Shown: piece after piece, positions 7,834-16,435 of the stretch | How the letters are laid out: the number at the start of each line of letters is the position of its first letter | Numbering within the stretch: position 1 is the stretch's first letter | Source: Fibrobacterota bacterium | GTDB taxonomy: Bacteria; Fibrobacterota; Fibrobacteria; UBA11236 | DNA: 64,000 nt | Assembly: GCA_028287505.1 (NCBI GenBank) | Contig: JAQBPN010000085.1 | Coordinates: forward strand, 1-64,000 | Direction of reading: 5' to 3' | The notes under the pieces: model-generated | What the model was told of the DNA's origin: nothing | What the model saw: the letters and a program-made list of their open reading frames with translations, nothing else | Database searches by the model: none | Made by a program: the position numbers and the translations under genes

Positions 7834-8006
7834 CTATTCACAGATTATTCGGATTTATAAACACTCCATGACTCAAGAAACGCTGACCCATAAGGTTATT
7901 TGATCCTATTCAAAAGCAAGATTCGATGGTAAAAGGGTTTCTATATAGTTCGCATAAGATATATTATGTAAACTAAAGAATGGATTTGGATTCCGCCTGT
8001 GAATAG
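7834..8006. repeat. Inverted pair of CTATTCACAG boxes
   Basis: CTATTCACAG at 7834-7843 recurs as its exact reverse complement at 7997-8006, 153 bases away. Each contains CTATTCACA, one mismatch from the DnaA box TTATNCACA. Both lie in the AT-rich region beside the parS-like site. Confidence 0.4.
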
Positions 8007-8215
8007 TTTACCCTGGCATAACTTTATCAAGTCAACGAATTGTCCTTAAAAGTGATCCGATAACATCTTGATTTCAATTGAGATAAGGAGATGGCTCTGG
8101 ATTGCAGATCCATCCCTCTGTCCCGTAAAAGCGAGTGCTTGTGATAAGCAAGGCTTTTATCCGCCTGTTGTGTATGTGATGTATATTTGAGGCGGGATTG
8201 GAGGAGAACCACTCT

Positions 8216-8425
8216 ATGGAGAACTCAAAAAAGCGCCGCAATGTCTACATGGGGCAGGAGTATTTGGACCTGGAAGCCATTGCGGTCAATGAGCGTAAAC
8301 GTTCAGGCCGGGACGTCCGCGTTTCAGACCTGATACGTCGGGCTTGCCGCGAGTATAAAGAAAATTACTGGCGCAATATCGTTCGGGATACGGACAAAAA
8401 ATCGCTTCTGGGGGGAGACAATTAA
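8216..8425 (+). CDS. Ribbon-helix-helix-like small protein
   Basis: A 69-residue basic protein. The segment YMGQEYLDLEAIAVNERKR followed by VRVSDLIRRACREY resembles CopG/Arc-type ribbon-helix-helix DNA-binding proteins (strand, helix with conserved Leu/Ala, then a VSxLIR helix). The ATG at 8216 has a GGAGGAG Shine-Dalgarno about nine bases upstream, so it is preferred over an upstream TTG at 8198. It lies directly downstream of the AT-rich regulatory region and may regulate nearby genes, but that is inference. Confidence 0.65.
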   Translation: MENSKKRRNVYMGQEYLDLEAIAVNERKRSGRDVRVSDLIRRACREYKENYWRNIVRDTDKKSLLGGDN

Positions 8426-8461
8426 ATAATTTATCATTTGTTCACCTGCGAGGTACCAACT

Positions 8462-8659
8462 ATGCTGAGAGAACAAATGTCGCTCCGGAGTTTCAAAGGC
8501 GGTTCGTGGGATTTGCGCAAGGATGATCGCCGCAAGCAAGAGCAGACGATTGGCTTTCCGGACCGCCGGGCAAATGATCGCAGGAACATCACCCAGGCCG
8601 ACGACACGGCAAGCGTGGATATGCTCCAGTGGGTGAACAAGTCCTCTCTGGATGAATAA
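8462..8659 (+). CDS. Small DRR-repeat protein, function unknown
   Basis: A 65-residue protein with three repeats of the type DRR (KDDRRKQEQ, FPDRRANDRRN) in its middle. No fold is recognised; the Arg-rich repeats could contact nucleic acid or acidic ligands. The ATG at 8462 has GAGG eight bases upstream. Its 3' end overlaps the start of the PHP gene by eight bases, so the two are probably co-translated. Confidence 0.6.
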   Translation: MLREQMSLRSFKGGSWDLRKDDRRKQEQTIGFPDRRANDRRNITQADDTASVDMLQWVNKSSLDE

Positions 8660-10199
8660 GTTTTTTCCTTTCCTTCTCCCCTACGCCGAAACCCATTACA
8701 AGTTCAAGCTGCCTTGGTCGCCGCTTCATAAGAAGTGGCCGGAAATATTCCTGGATGGTCCCAGCTTTTGCATTCCCGGAGTCACTCCCATCTATTATCT
8801 GGCGGTCAAGGACGCCGATTTCTTTCCCGTGCGCATACGGGAAATCGAGATCCTAATCCAGGGCGAAGGGCAATCCCGCAAGCTCAACCTTTCTCTGGAC
8901 TTGCAGGTTTCCGAGAATCTTCTTTTTCTCCCCCTATCCATCGACTTTTCCGGATTGCATGGAAGACTGTCTTTGAACGGACGGATAACCGTTGAGAAGC
9001 CCAATGGAGTGGTCCGGACATTTCTGAACAGCAACTTTCCGGGTATCTCCCCTTCCCCGCTCCTGTTGCACCTGCTTTCTTCTCCGCTTCCCTACCCTGC
9101 CGGTTGGCATGGCGGGGAATTGCACTGCCATTCGGACTATTCCAATGACCCGGTGGAGTATGGCGCCCCATTGGCTGTCCTGCAAGAAGCCGGCAAGGCA
9201 CTTGGCATGGGGTACGTGGTATGCACCGATCACTCCTACGATTTCTACTACGACAAGAAACGATATATGGAGCGCATCGACCCGGAGACCAACTTTCAGG
9301 CCTATCGGAAGGATGCCCTGGACCTCAACCAGGCCAATGCGCTCGATGGAACCGTTCTGATCCCCGGAGAAGAGGTTTCCTGTGGAAATCACTTGGGAGA
9401 AAACGTCCATCTCCTGGTTGCCGGGCACGAAAAGTTCCTACCGGGCCTGGGAGATGGCGGCCGACGTTGGTTGAACAACAAACCTGACATGCGGGTTGAC
9501 GAAATTCTGGAACGCCTTGGAGACGTCCCTTGCTTTGCGGCCCATCCCCGGACCCGCGTTGGCGCCCTGGAACGGTTCATATTCCGGCGGGGAATGTGGC
9601 ATGAGAAGGATTTGAATTCGACGGCCGGCGGCCGATCCGTGGATGGCTTGCAGTTCTGGAACGGGCACCGGGGCGGGGATTATTCCGACGGTAGGGATTT
9701 CTGGATCAGCCAGCTCCTGGCCGGGAGGCGCATCTCCCCCATCGGCGCCAACGATGCCCATGGAGATTTGAACCGGAACATCGGCGTGAAAACACCCCTG
9801 TTCTCCCTGTACCAGAACCGAAACCATGTTTTCGGTCATGTGCGGACCGTGGTCCGGGCCCGGGAGAAAACCATCGCCGGCATCCAGGCCGGGCTGGCAT
9901 CCGGCAAAACCTTCAGCACCGACGGACCCTTTCTCAATCTGGAGGAAGAGAATGGCGGAATCCGTTTGCTGGGAAAAAGCATTCCCGATTTCGGCGGGTT
10001 CTCCAAAATAACGATCTTTTCCGGTAAGCGCGGGGAAGGCAAGGAACGCTCCGTGCGCGCATGGACCTGGGAAGGCGAAACGGGCCCCTTGGACGTTTCC
10101 GAACCGATCGAAATTCCCGCGGGAGCCTCCTATCTCCGCGCCGAAGCCCGCACAACCGGGAAGCGCTTCGCATTGACCGCCCCGGTTTACCTTTCCTGA
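8652..10199 (+). CDS. PHP-domain metal-dependent phosphoesterase family protein
   Basis: This 515-residue protein has an N-terminal beta-rich region (about 1-145) and a PHP domain. The PHP metal-ligand motifs are visible: ELHCHSDYSND, CTDHSYDFYYD, PGEEVSCG, CFAAHPRT and GANDAHGDLNRN. This pattern resembles the CehA/McbA group of PHP hydrolases. A beta-sandwich-like C-terminus follows (about 435-515). No signal peptide is obvious, so it is likely cytoplasmic. It overlaps the DRR gene. The substrate cannot be predicted. Confidence 0.85.
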   Translation: MNKFFPFLLPYAETHYKFKLPWSPLHKKWPEIFLDGPSFCIPGVTPIYYLAVKDADFFPVRIREIEILIQGEGQSRKLNLSLDLQVSENLLFLPLSIDFSGLHGRLSLNGRITVEKPNGVVRTFLNSNFPGISPSPLLLHLLSSPLPYPAGWHGGELHCHSDYSNDPVEYGAPLAVLQEAGKALGMGYVVCTDHSYDFYYDKKRYMERIDPETNFQAYRKDALDLNQANALDGTVLIPGEEVSCGNHLGENVHLLVAGHEKFLPGLGDGGRRWLNNKPDMRVDEILERLGDVPCFAAHPRTRVGALERFIFRRGMWHEKDLNSTAGGRSVDGLQFWNGHRGGDYSDGRDFWISQLLAGRRISPIGANDAHGDLNRNIGVKTPLFSLYQNRNHVFGHVRTVVRAREKTIAGIQAGLASGKTFSTDGPFLNLEEENGGIRLLGKSIPDFGGFSKITIFSGKRGEGKERSVRAWTWEGETGPLDVSEPIEIPAGASYLRAEARTTGKRFALTAPVYLS

Positions 10200-10206
10200 G
10201 GCCGGC

Positions 10207-10683
10207 TCAATACCCCAATCCGGACCGACGCACATGGGTAAGGGATTTATCCTCCGCCTGGAGAATATGCCCATCCACCACTTCGGCGAAAATGAGTTCA
10301 TGATCGCCGGGAGTGAAGGTGGAACGGACTTCGCACTCCAAAGCGGCCAGCGCGCTGGGAAAGATGATGCTTCCCCGCGGACTGGCGTACCACTCCAATC
10401 CCGAGAAGGGATCCCCTATCGAATCCGGATTCCAGAACGGCTTCATGATGCCGCCGTTTTTCTGCCCAACCACATTGATGCAGAAGCGCCCATGGGATTT
10501 GATCAAATCGTAGCAGGGCCGCCCTGGCCGGATGGCTATCTGGATCATCAATGGCGAGAAGGAGACCTGCTGTATCCAGGATCCCAGATACCCTTCTTTT
10601 CTATCCTGCTGCGCGGCGGTTACAATGAACAGGCCCGAAGGAATTTTCCCTACGGCGGCGGCAAGCGTTGAAACGTCTTCCAT
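10207..10683 (-). CDS. Flavin reductase-like FMN-binding protein
   Basis: This 158-residue protein fits the flavin reductase-like/flavoredoxin family: the N-terminal IPSGLFIVTA, the SWIQQVSFSPLMIQIAI segment that lines the flavin site, then FCINVVG and HELIFAEV. Such proteins bind FMN and pass electrons between NAD(P)H or redox partners and flavin. The ATG at 10683 is preferred over an upstream in-frame ATG at 10725 because of an AGAGGATGGGA Shine-Dalgarno region. It converges on the PHP gene with seven bases between stops. Partner unknown. Confidence 0.85.
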   Translation of the reverse strand: MEDVSTLAAAVGKIPSGLFIVTAAQQDRKEGYLGSWIQQVSFSPLMIQIAIRPGRPCYDLIKSHGRFCINVVGQKNGGIMKPFWNPDSIGDPFSGLEWYASPRGSIIFPSALAALECEVRSTFTPGDHELIFAEVVDGHILQAEDKSLTHVRRSGLGY

Positions 10684-11053
10684 TCTTTCCCATCCTCTGA
10701 CCGATGCCTGAAACCGGCCCGGCATGTTCCATTTTTTTGTGGCCTACGCAAAAAATATCAACCCGGAATCAAATTCCGCCAAGGCTTCTTAAGCACGGCG
10801 CCCAAATGGTCCGGGATTTAGCCCTTCGATCACGCTTTTGAGCCTGTCCTCTACCGCCTTTTGGGCCTGATTTCCGGATTTTTTTACTAAATTAACCCCT
10901 TGGAGCCGACAGTCCGATTTAAGACGACCTCGCGCCGGAAGTTCCGGCGCTCCCAGTTACCGGCATCGCCATTCATTGGCATGCGGGCCTGGTAAATCTT
11001 GAAAGGATATCCGCCTTTCCATATCATTGGTTTTCAAGTCAAGCCGGAGAAAC
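10684..11053. other. Intergenic region upstream of the pdh operon
   Basis: About 370 bases between the divergent flavin-reductase gene and pdhA. A perfect 9+1+9 palindrome lies at 10932-10950, and an AT-rich tract (ATTTTTTTACTAAATTAA) near 10880-10898 may hold a promoter. A GGAG ribosome-binding site precedes pdhA. Nothing else is recognised. Confidence 0.5.
10932..10950. promoter_or_regulatory. 19-bp palindrome upstream of pdhA
   Basis: GCGCCGGAA, one base, TTCCGGCGC: a perfect inverted repeat about 100 bases before the pdhA start. It may be an operator or form a leader hairpin; no T-run follows, so it is not a standard terminator. Confidence 0.4.
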
Positions 11054-12055
11054 ATGGCAAGCGTTAAAAAAGAGATGCAGTCCTTGTCCAAGGAAAAAAT
11101 GGTCGAAATCCTAGAGAAGATGTTGGTCATCCGCTATTTTGAGGAAGCCAGTATCAAGGCCTACCAGCAAAAGAAAATCGCCGGCTTCCTGCATACCTAT
11201 ATCGGGCAGGAAGCGGTGGGCGTGGGGACACTGGCCCATAAGCTTCCCCAGGACTCCGTCGTAACCACCTACCGCTGTCATGGCCTCGCCTTGGCCCTGG
11301 GCATGCCTCCCCGCGACGGGATGGCGGAGCTGTTCGGCAAGGTCACGGGATGCGCCCGCGGTAAAGGCGGCTCCATGCATTTCTTCTCAAAGGCCCACAA
11401 TTTCCTGGGCGGCCATGGGATTGTAGGTGGCCAGTTCGGAATCGGCATCGGCGCCGCGTTCAAATCGAACTACGATGAGGACAATGCCGTCAGCTTCATC
11501 TTCTTCGGCGACGGAGCCACGGTCCAGGGCACTTTGCATGAGACCATGAACCTCGCCGCCCTCTGGGACCTCCCCGCCATTTTCATCTGCGAAGACAATC
11601 AATACGGAATGGGCACAGCCAACGCCCGCGCCATCGCCAATACGGATATCGCCTCCAAGGCGGAAGCCTACGGAATGAAGGGCTACACCATCAACGGCAT
11701 GGATCTGAATGAGGTCCACGGCCGCATGGGCGAGATTGTGAAGGAGGTGCGCGCCACGCGCCGTCCCGTTCTCATCCATATGAAGACCTACCGTTATACG
11801 GGCCACTCTGTTTCCGATGCCGGCCTGTACCGCAGCAAAGAGGAAGTGGACGCCTACAAGCTCAAGGATCCCATCCTCGCCATCAGTCGGGAAATGGTTG
11901 AAGCCAAGGTGATCTCGGAAGACGAATTCAAGACCTTGCAGAAGAAGACGAAAGCCAGCATCCAGGAAGCTTTGGATTTCGCGGAAGAAAGCCCCGAGCC
12001 GCCCCTGGAAGAGCTGACGCAGCACGTATACATGGATGATGTGGGGAACGCCTGA
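11054..12055 (+). CDS. pdhA: Pyruvate dehydrogenase E1 component alpha subunit
   Basis: This 333-residue protein is the thiamine-diphosphate-binding alpha subunit of E1, which decarboxylates pyruvate and passes the acetyl unit to the lipoyl arm of E2. Family landmarks include HTYIGQEAVGVG, the phosphorylation-loop-type RCHGLALALG, GKGGSMHFF and the ThDP motif GDGATVQGTLHETMNLAALW, ending with CEDNQYGMGT. The ATG at 11054 has GGAG a few bases upstream. The stop overlaps the pdhB start by one base (TGATG), showing coupled translation with the beta subunit. Confidence 0.96.
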   Translation: MASVKKEMQSLSKEKMVEILEKMLVIRYFEEASIKAYQQKKIAGFLHTYIGQEAVGVGTLAHKLPQDSVVTTYRCHGLALALGMPPRDGMAELFGKVTGCARGKGGSMHFFSKAHNFLGGHGIVGGQFGIGIGAAFKSNYDEDNAVSFIFFGDGATVQGTLHETMNLAALWDLPAIFICEDNQYGMGTANARAIANTDIASKAEAYGMKGYTINGMDLNEVHGRMGEIVKEVRATRRPVLIHMKTYRYTGHSVSDAGLYRSKEEVDAYKLKDPILAISREMVEAKVISEDEFKTLQKKTKASIQEALDFAEESPEPPLEELTQHVYMDDVGNA

Positions 12056-13035
12056 TGCCGATGATTGAAATGAGAGAGGCCCTGAACCAGGCGCTCAAGG
12101 AAGAAATGACCCGGGACGAGAAGGTTTTCATCCTGGGCGAAGAGGTGGCCGAGTTCAACGGCGCCTACAAGGTGACCAAAGGCCTGCTGGACCATTTCGG
12201 TCCCAAGCGCGTCATCGATACCCCGATATCCGAGTCCGGGTTCACCGGCCTGGCGGTGGGCGCCGCCATGATGGGCCTCCGGCCCGTGGTCGAGTTCATG
12301 AGCTTCAACTTTTCCCTGGTTGCGATCGATCAGATCATCTCCAACGCGGCCAAGATGTATTACATGTCCGGCGGCCTGTACAATATCCCCATGGTGATGC
12401 GCGGTCCCAACGGCGCCGGCCCCCGGGTTTCATCCCAGCATTCGCACAATATGGAATCCGTGTACGCGCATTTTCCGGGCCTGCGCGTGATGGCCCCCTC
12501 CACCCCATTGGACGCCAAGGGCATGCTGAAAGCGGCCATCCGCTGCAATGACCCCGTGGTATTCCTGGAGAATGAATTGGCGTATAACCTGAAGGAAGAG
12601 GTTCCGGAAGGCGATTACATCATTCCTATCGGCAAGGGCGATATCAAGCGCGAGGGCACCGATGTCACCATCATCGCATGGTCGCGCATGATGTCCCTGG
12701 CGAAAACCGCGGCGGAAGAACTGGCCAAGGAAGGCATCAACGTCGAGCTCCTCGACCCTCGCACCTTGAAACCCCTGGACATGCCCCTTATCGCCGAGTC
12801 GGTCAAGAAGACCAATCGCGTGGTGGTTGTCGAAGAAGGCCATCACTTTTCCAGCCTGGGCGCCCAGGTCGCCGAGTCCGTCTATTCGAACCTGTTCGAC
12901 TATCTGGACTCGCCCATCGCAAGGGTTTACCAGAGCGAAAACCCTATGCCCTATGCGGCAAACCTGGAAGCGGCCACCTTGCCTTCGGTCGAAAAGATCA
13001 TCCAGGCCGTCAAGCAAGTCACTTACCGGAATTAA
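12055..13035 (+). CDS. pdhB: Pyruvate dehydrogenase E1 component beta subunit
   Basis: This 326-residue protein is the beta subunit of the two-subunit E1. Visible family features are FILGEEVAEFNGAYKVTKGL, DTPISESGFTGLAVGAAMMG, FNFSLVAIDQIISNAAKM and the transketolase C-terminal domain with LLDPRTLKPLD and VVVEEGHHFSSLGAQ. It pairs with PdhA in an alpha2beta2 enzyme. It overlaps pdhA by one base, and 174 bases separate it from pdhC. Confidence 0.96.
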   Translation: MPMIEMREALNQALKEEMTRDEKVFILGEEVAEFNGAYKVTKGLLDHFGPKRVIDTPISESGFTGLAVGAAMMGLRPVVEFMSFNFSLVAIDQIISNAAKMYYMSGGLYNIPMVMRGPNGAGPRVSSQHSHNMESVYAHFPGLRVMAPSTPLDAKGMLKAAIRCNDPVVFLENELAYNLKEEVPEGDYIIPIGKGDIKREGTDVTIIAWSRMMSLAKTAAEELAKEGINVELLDPRTLKPLDMPLIAESVKKTNRVVVVEEGHHFSSLGAQVAESVYSNLFDYLDSPIARVYQSENPMPYAANLEAATLPSVEKIIQAVKQVTYRN

Positions 13036-13209
13036 TTGAATTCTATTTTGTTCCAATAAAGACCTGATTTTTTCCGGCCGGGCGATTTGGACGGAGCAGG
13101 GTCCGGCCGCCAAGCCGCCCGAGGAGCTGTACGGGAGTACTGCGACGAGGGCAATGACGCGGACGGGCCCTGATCTGGCCAAAGCGCCTGGCCAAATGGG
13201 AGTAGAGAA

Positions 13210-14553
13210 ATGCCTACGAGTATGTTGATGCCGAGTTTGAGCCCGACCATGGAAGAGGGCGTATTGGCCAAGTGGTTGGTCAAAGAAGGCGATTACATCA
13301 AACCCGGTGTGATGCTTTGCAGCGTCGAAACCGACAAGACCACCGTCGACTACGAAAGCCTCGATGAAGGCTTCCTTCGCAAAATCATCGTTCCCGGCGG
13401 TTCCCCGGCCAAAGTGAACCAACTGATCGCCGTGCTTTCCGATGAGAAGGACGAGGATATCACCGCCTATCTGGAAAAGGCCCTGAAAAAGAGCCAGGAC
13501 ATGGTCGCTTCCAAAGGAGGAAAGCCCGCCGTGGCCGCCGCTCCCGCTGCGGCCTCCAATGGCGCTGGCCCCTCCTCAGCCACCTATGCCCCCTCCCGTC
13601 CCACGTCGGCGGTGGCGGTAGCTCCCGAACCTGTCGTAGCCTCCGGGTCCGAAGGCCGCGTGAAGGCCTCTCCCCTCGCCCGGAAAATGGCGGAAGATGC
13701 CGGCATCGCCCTGCAAGGAGTTTCCGGCAGCGGGCCCAACGGCCGCATCATCCGCCGGGATATCGAGAATTACAAACCGGAGCCGGTCAAGGCCGCTCCC
13801 GCAGGCAAGCCGGCTTCCGGCAAGACGGAAGGGCCGGTCCAACGCCCTCTCTTCGGTTCCCTGGCTCCCATTCTCCAGACCCAGGATATTCCGCTCAACA
13901 TGATGCGGAAGACCATCGGCAAGCGTCTGCTGGACTCCACCCAGAGCATGCCCACCTTTTACGTGACCATGAAAGTGGAGATGGGCGCCGTCAACTCTTT
14001 GCGGGCCCAATTGAACCGCAGCCCCGGTTACAAGATCAGCGTCAACGATATCATCACCAAGGCGACGGCTTTCGCATTGCGCGAATTTCCCACCGTGAAT
14101 TCTTCCTATCACGGGGACTTCATCCGCCAGAACGCCAACATCGACGTATGCATCGCGGTTTCCATCGACGGGGGTCTGATCACCCCCATCGTCCGCGACG
14201 TGGATCAGAAGGGCCTGGGGCTCATTTCCACCGAAATCAAGCAACTGGTTTCCAAGGCGAAAGCGGGCAAACTGGCTCCGGATGAATACCAGGGTGGGAC
14301 GTTCACGATATCCAATCTGGGCATGTACGGCGTGGAGGAATTCACCGCCATCATCAATCCGCCCCAAGCCGCCATCCTGGCGGTGGGCGGCATCCAACAG
14401 GAAGTCTACCTCCAGGACGGGGAAGCCAAAGCGCGCGACGTGATGAAGTTGACCCTGACGTCCGATCACCGGGTAATTGACGGAGCCCTGGCGGCCCAAT
14501 TCCTCTCGGGCCTCAAGTCCCTGCTGGAAAATCCCATGTGGCTCATGCTCTAG
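13210..14553 (+). CDS. pdhC: Dihydrolipoamide acetyltransferase E2
   Basis: A 447-residue E2 with the standard order of domains. One lipoyl domain occupies residues 1-80, with the lipoylated Lys at about 43 in ETDKTT. An Ala/Pro-rich linker follows. The peripheral subunit-binding domain lies near 145-185 (KASPLARKMAEDAGI...GRIIRRDI). The catalytic acetyltransferase domain runs from about 215 to 447, with the active-site His420 and Asp424 in DHRVIDG. It forms the core of the complex and transfers acetyl groups to CoA. A Shine-Dalgarno-like GGGAGTAGAG precedes the ATG. A terminator follows at 14622, before lpd. Confidence 0.96.
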   Translation: MPTSMLMPSLSPTMEEGVLAKWLVKEGDYIKPGVMLCSVETDKTTVDYESLDEGFLRKIIVPGGSPAKVNQLIAVLSDEKDEDITAYLEKALKKSQDMVASKGGKPAVAAAPAAASNGAGPSSATYAPSRPTSAVAVAPEPVVASGSEGRVKASPLARKMAEDAGIALQGVSGSGPNGRIIRRDIENYKPEPVKAAPAGKPASGKTEGPVQRPLFGSLAPILQTQDIPLNMMRKTIGKRLLDSTQSMPTFYVTMKVEMGAVNSLRAQLNRSPGYKISVNDIITKATAFALREFPTVNSSYHGDFIRQNANIDVCIAVSIDGGLITPIVRDVDQKGLGLISTEIKQLVSKAKAGKLAPDEYQGGTFTISNLGMYGVEEFTAIINPPQAAILAVGGIQQEVYLQDGEAKARDVMKLTLTSDHRVIDGALAAQFLSGLKSLLENPMWLML

Positions 14554-14621
14554 GCGAATCGTCGCCGGATAGCGTAAGCCATTCGGCCGCTTTCCTTTCC
14601 GTAATTCACATGAGAAATGAC

Positions 14622-14655
14622 AATGGACGCGCTTACCCCGCGTCCATTTTTCTTT
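14622..14655 (+). terminator. Intrinsic terminator after pdhC
   Basis: AATGGACGCG pairs with CGCGTCCATT around a short loop and is followed by TTTCTTTT. It separates pdhC from lpd, so lpd may have its own promoter or depend on readthrough. Confidence 0.8.
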
Positions 14656-14758
14656 TCCGGATCCGTTCCAGGACGGCCCGGAAACGGAGACGGCTTACCA
14701 TGGCGCCCGGGGTTATCTAGATTTCCGGAAAAAGACTGAAGTAAACGAGGAGACAACT

Positions 14759-16162
14759 TTGGAATCGACTTATGACATCGTGGTAATCGGAAGCGGTCCC
14801 GGCGGTTACGTGGCCGCCATCAAGGGAGCCCAGGCCGGAAAGAAAGTCGCCCTGATCGAAAAATCCGAGCTGGGAGGCATCTGCCTGAACTGGGGCTGCA
14901 TCCCCACCAAGGCCCTCCTGAAAAGCGCCGAGGTAGCCGGCTATCTCAAGCATGCCGATGCCTATGGATTGTCGGCGGAAAACGTCACCATCCACTATCC
15001 CAAAATCATCGACCGTTCGCGGGACGTCGCCAAGCAGAACAGCAATGGTGTCCAGTTCCTGATGAAGAAAAACAAAATCGACGTCGTGGTCGGGACCGCG
15101 AAGCTGGTGGCCAAGGGCCTCATAGAAGTGACGGACCCCAAGGGCGCGCGCCAGAACCTGAACGCCAAGGACATCATCATCGCCACCGGCGCCTCCGCGC
15201 GCTCCTTTCCCCAATACCCCATCGACGGAACCAACTTCATCACCTACCGCCATGCCCTGGAAATGAAGGATCAGCCCAAGAAGCTGCTCATCATCGGCGC
15301 GGGCGCCATCGGCGTCGAGTTCGCGTACTACTTCAATAGCCTGGGGACGGAAGTCCACCTGGTGGAAATGCTGCCGCAGTTGTTGCCTATCGAGGACGAG
15401 GAAATCTCCAAGGTACTGCTGGGCTCCTTCAAGAAGCAGGGCATCAATTGCTATGTCGGCACCAAGGTCGGGGACGTCAAGGCTTCCAAACCCGGCGTCA
15501 TCGACGCCAAGCTTCTGGACGCAGCCAACAAGGAAACCGCCCTTACCGTGGATCGGGTGCTGGTGGCCGTGGGCATGCTCCCCAACACCAAGGATCTGGG
15601 CCTGGAACAGGTGGGTGTAAAGCTGGACGAGCGCGGCTTCATCAAGGTGGACGCATTCCAGGAAACCTCGGTCAAGGGCATCTACGCCATCGGGGACGTG
15701 TCCGGCAAACAACTGCTCGCCCATAAAGCGTCCGCGGAAGGCGAAGTCGCCGTCGCACGCATCCTGGGCGCGGCCAAGCACGGATTGGACTATGGCCAGA
15801 TTCCCGGCGCCACGTATTGCCAGCCCCAGGTGGCCTCCATCGGGCTCACCGAAAAAGCCTGCAAGGAGAAGAATATCGCGGTCAAGATCGGCCGCTTTCC
15901 CTTCTCGGCCAGCGGCAAGGCCCGCGCCATCGGCAAGACAGAGGGCATGGTCAAGCTGATCTTCGGAGCCAAGTTCGGCGAACTTCTGGGCGCCCACATC
16001 ATCGGAAGCGAAGCCACGGAAATGCTGGCGGAGCTGGGCGTGGCCATGAAGCTGGAGACCACTTATGAGGAAATCATGCACACCGTGCATGCCCACCCCA
16101 CCCTGTCGGAAGCCGTGATGGAAGCCGCCATGGACAGCCAGGGCGCGGCGGTGCATATTTGA
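14759..16162 (+). CDS. lpdA: Dihydrolipoamide dehydrogenase E3
   Basis: This 467-residue flavoenzyme reoxidises dihydrolipoamide with NAD+. It has an N-terminal FAD motif (VIGSGPGGYVAA) and the redox-active disulfide Cys42/Cys47 in GGICLNWGCIP. The NAD-binding motif is GAGAIGVEFAYYF, and the FAD motif 2 is YAIGDVSG. The C-terminal active-site His lies in HAHPTLSEA. The start is TTG, supported by GAGGAG six bases upstream; no ATG fits. It supplies E3 to the pyruvate dehydrogenase complex encoded just upstream and perhaps to other 2-oxoacid dehydrogenases. Confidence 0.96.
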   Translation: MESTYDIVVIGSGPGGYVAAIKGAQAGKKVALIEKSELGGICLNWGCIPTKALLKSAEVAGYLKHADAYGLSAENVTIHYPKIIDRSRDVAKQNSNGVQFLMKKNKIDVVVGTAKLVAKGLIEVTDPKGARQNLNAKDIIIATGASARSFPQYPIDGTNFITYRHALEMKDQPKKLLIIGAGAIGVEFAYYFNSLGTEVHLVEMLPQLLPIEDEEISKVLLGSFKKQGINCYVGTKVGDVKASKPGVIDAKLLDAANKETALTVDRVLVAVGMLPNTKDLGLEQVGVKLDERGFIKVDAFQETSVKGIYAIGDVSGKQLLAHKASAEGEVAVARILGAAKHGLDYGQIPGATYCQPQVASIGLTEKACKEKNIAVKIGRFPFSASGKARAIGKTEGMVKLIFGAKFGELLGAHIIGSEATEMLAELGVAMKLETTYEEIMHTVHAHPTLSEAVMEAAMDSQGAAVHI

Positions 16163-16227
16163 AATCAAGGAACCACTCTTTATCAAAGCCTGAGCATTAG
16201 GGATATATTGGAGGGCGTAGCCAGCAT

Positions 16228-16372
16228 CTCGTCGGGCGTCGGGCGTCGGGCGTCGGGCGCGAAAAGCCAAAACCCGGAGGGTTGGCTTTTCGCAGCAGCA
16301 GGGGCGCATCCTACTCCGCCTATTGCTGCTTTTTTCTTAACGCCCGATGCCCGACGCCCGACGCCCGACGAG
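16228..16372. repeat. 145-bp nested palindromic element with GTCGGGC tandem arms
   Basis: The left arm (16228-16259) contains four tandem GTCGGGC units. The right arm (16341-16372) is its inverse, with four GCCCGAC/T units, matching 31 of 32 bases. Between them sits a second hairpin, GCGAAAAGCCAA / TTGGCTTTTCGC (16259-16270 and 16282-16293). The whole region can fold into one long stem with an internal hairpin. It resembles an intergenic repeat family or BIME-like element rather than a plain terminator. Confidence 0.8.
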
Positions 16373-16435
16373 GCGATTCCAAAATGTTCCCTGTATCAAA
16401 CTTCACCGCCCACCCCCTAGAGATCTTTCTCCTCC

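Larger units (their letters stand above)
7730..8215. other. AT-rich intergenic region between ERF and RHH genes
   Basis: Nearly 500 bases without a supportable gene, clearly AT-richer than the surrounding coding DNA. It holds a parS-like site (7813-7828) and a pair of inverted CTATTCACAG boxes (7834-7843 and 7997-8006). It also holds an imperfect hairpin AAAAGC...GCTTTT (8127-8158) just before the plus-strand gene at 8216. No transcript can be assigned from sequence alone. Confidence 0.6.

Noticed and set aside
8127-8158. Intrinsic terminator or small RNA end (AAAAGC...GCTTTT)
   Set aside because: The stem is imperfect, the T-run is part of the stem, and no promoter for a small RNA is evident.
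7730-8215. Chromosomal replication origin
   Set aside because: Only two imperfect DnaA-like boxes, no dnaA, dnaN, gidA or parAB nearby, and no gene-strand switch that would mark an origin.
14717-16309. Open frame of 530 codons opposite lpd
   Set aside because: Antisense shadow of a well-recognised gene, rich in Gly/His/Gln as such shadows are; no start signal.
16228-16372. CRISPR array
   Set aside because: Units are 7 bases, directly abutting without spacers, and arranged as an inverted pair.
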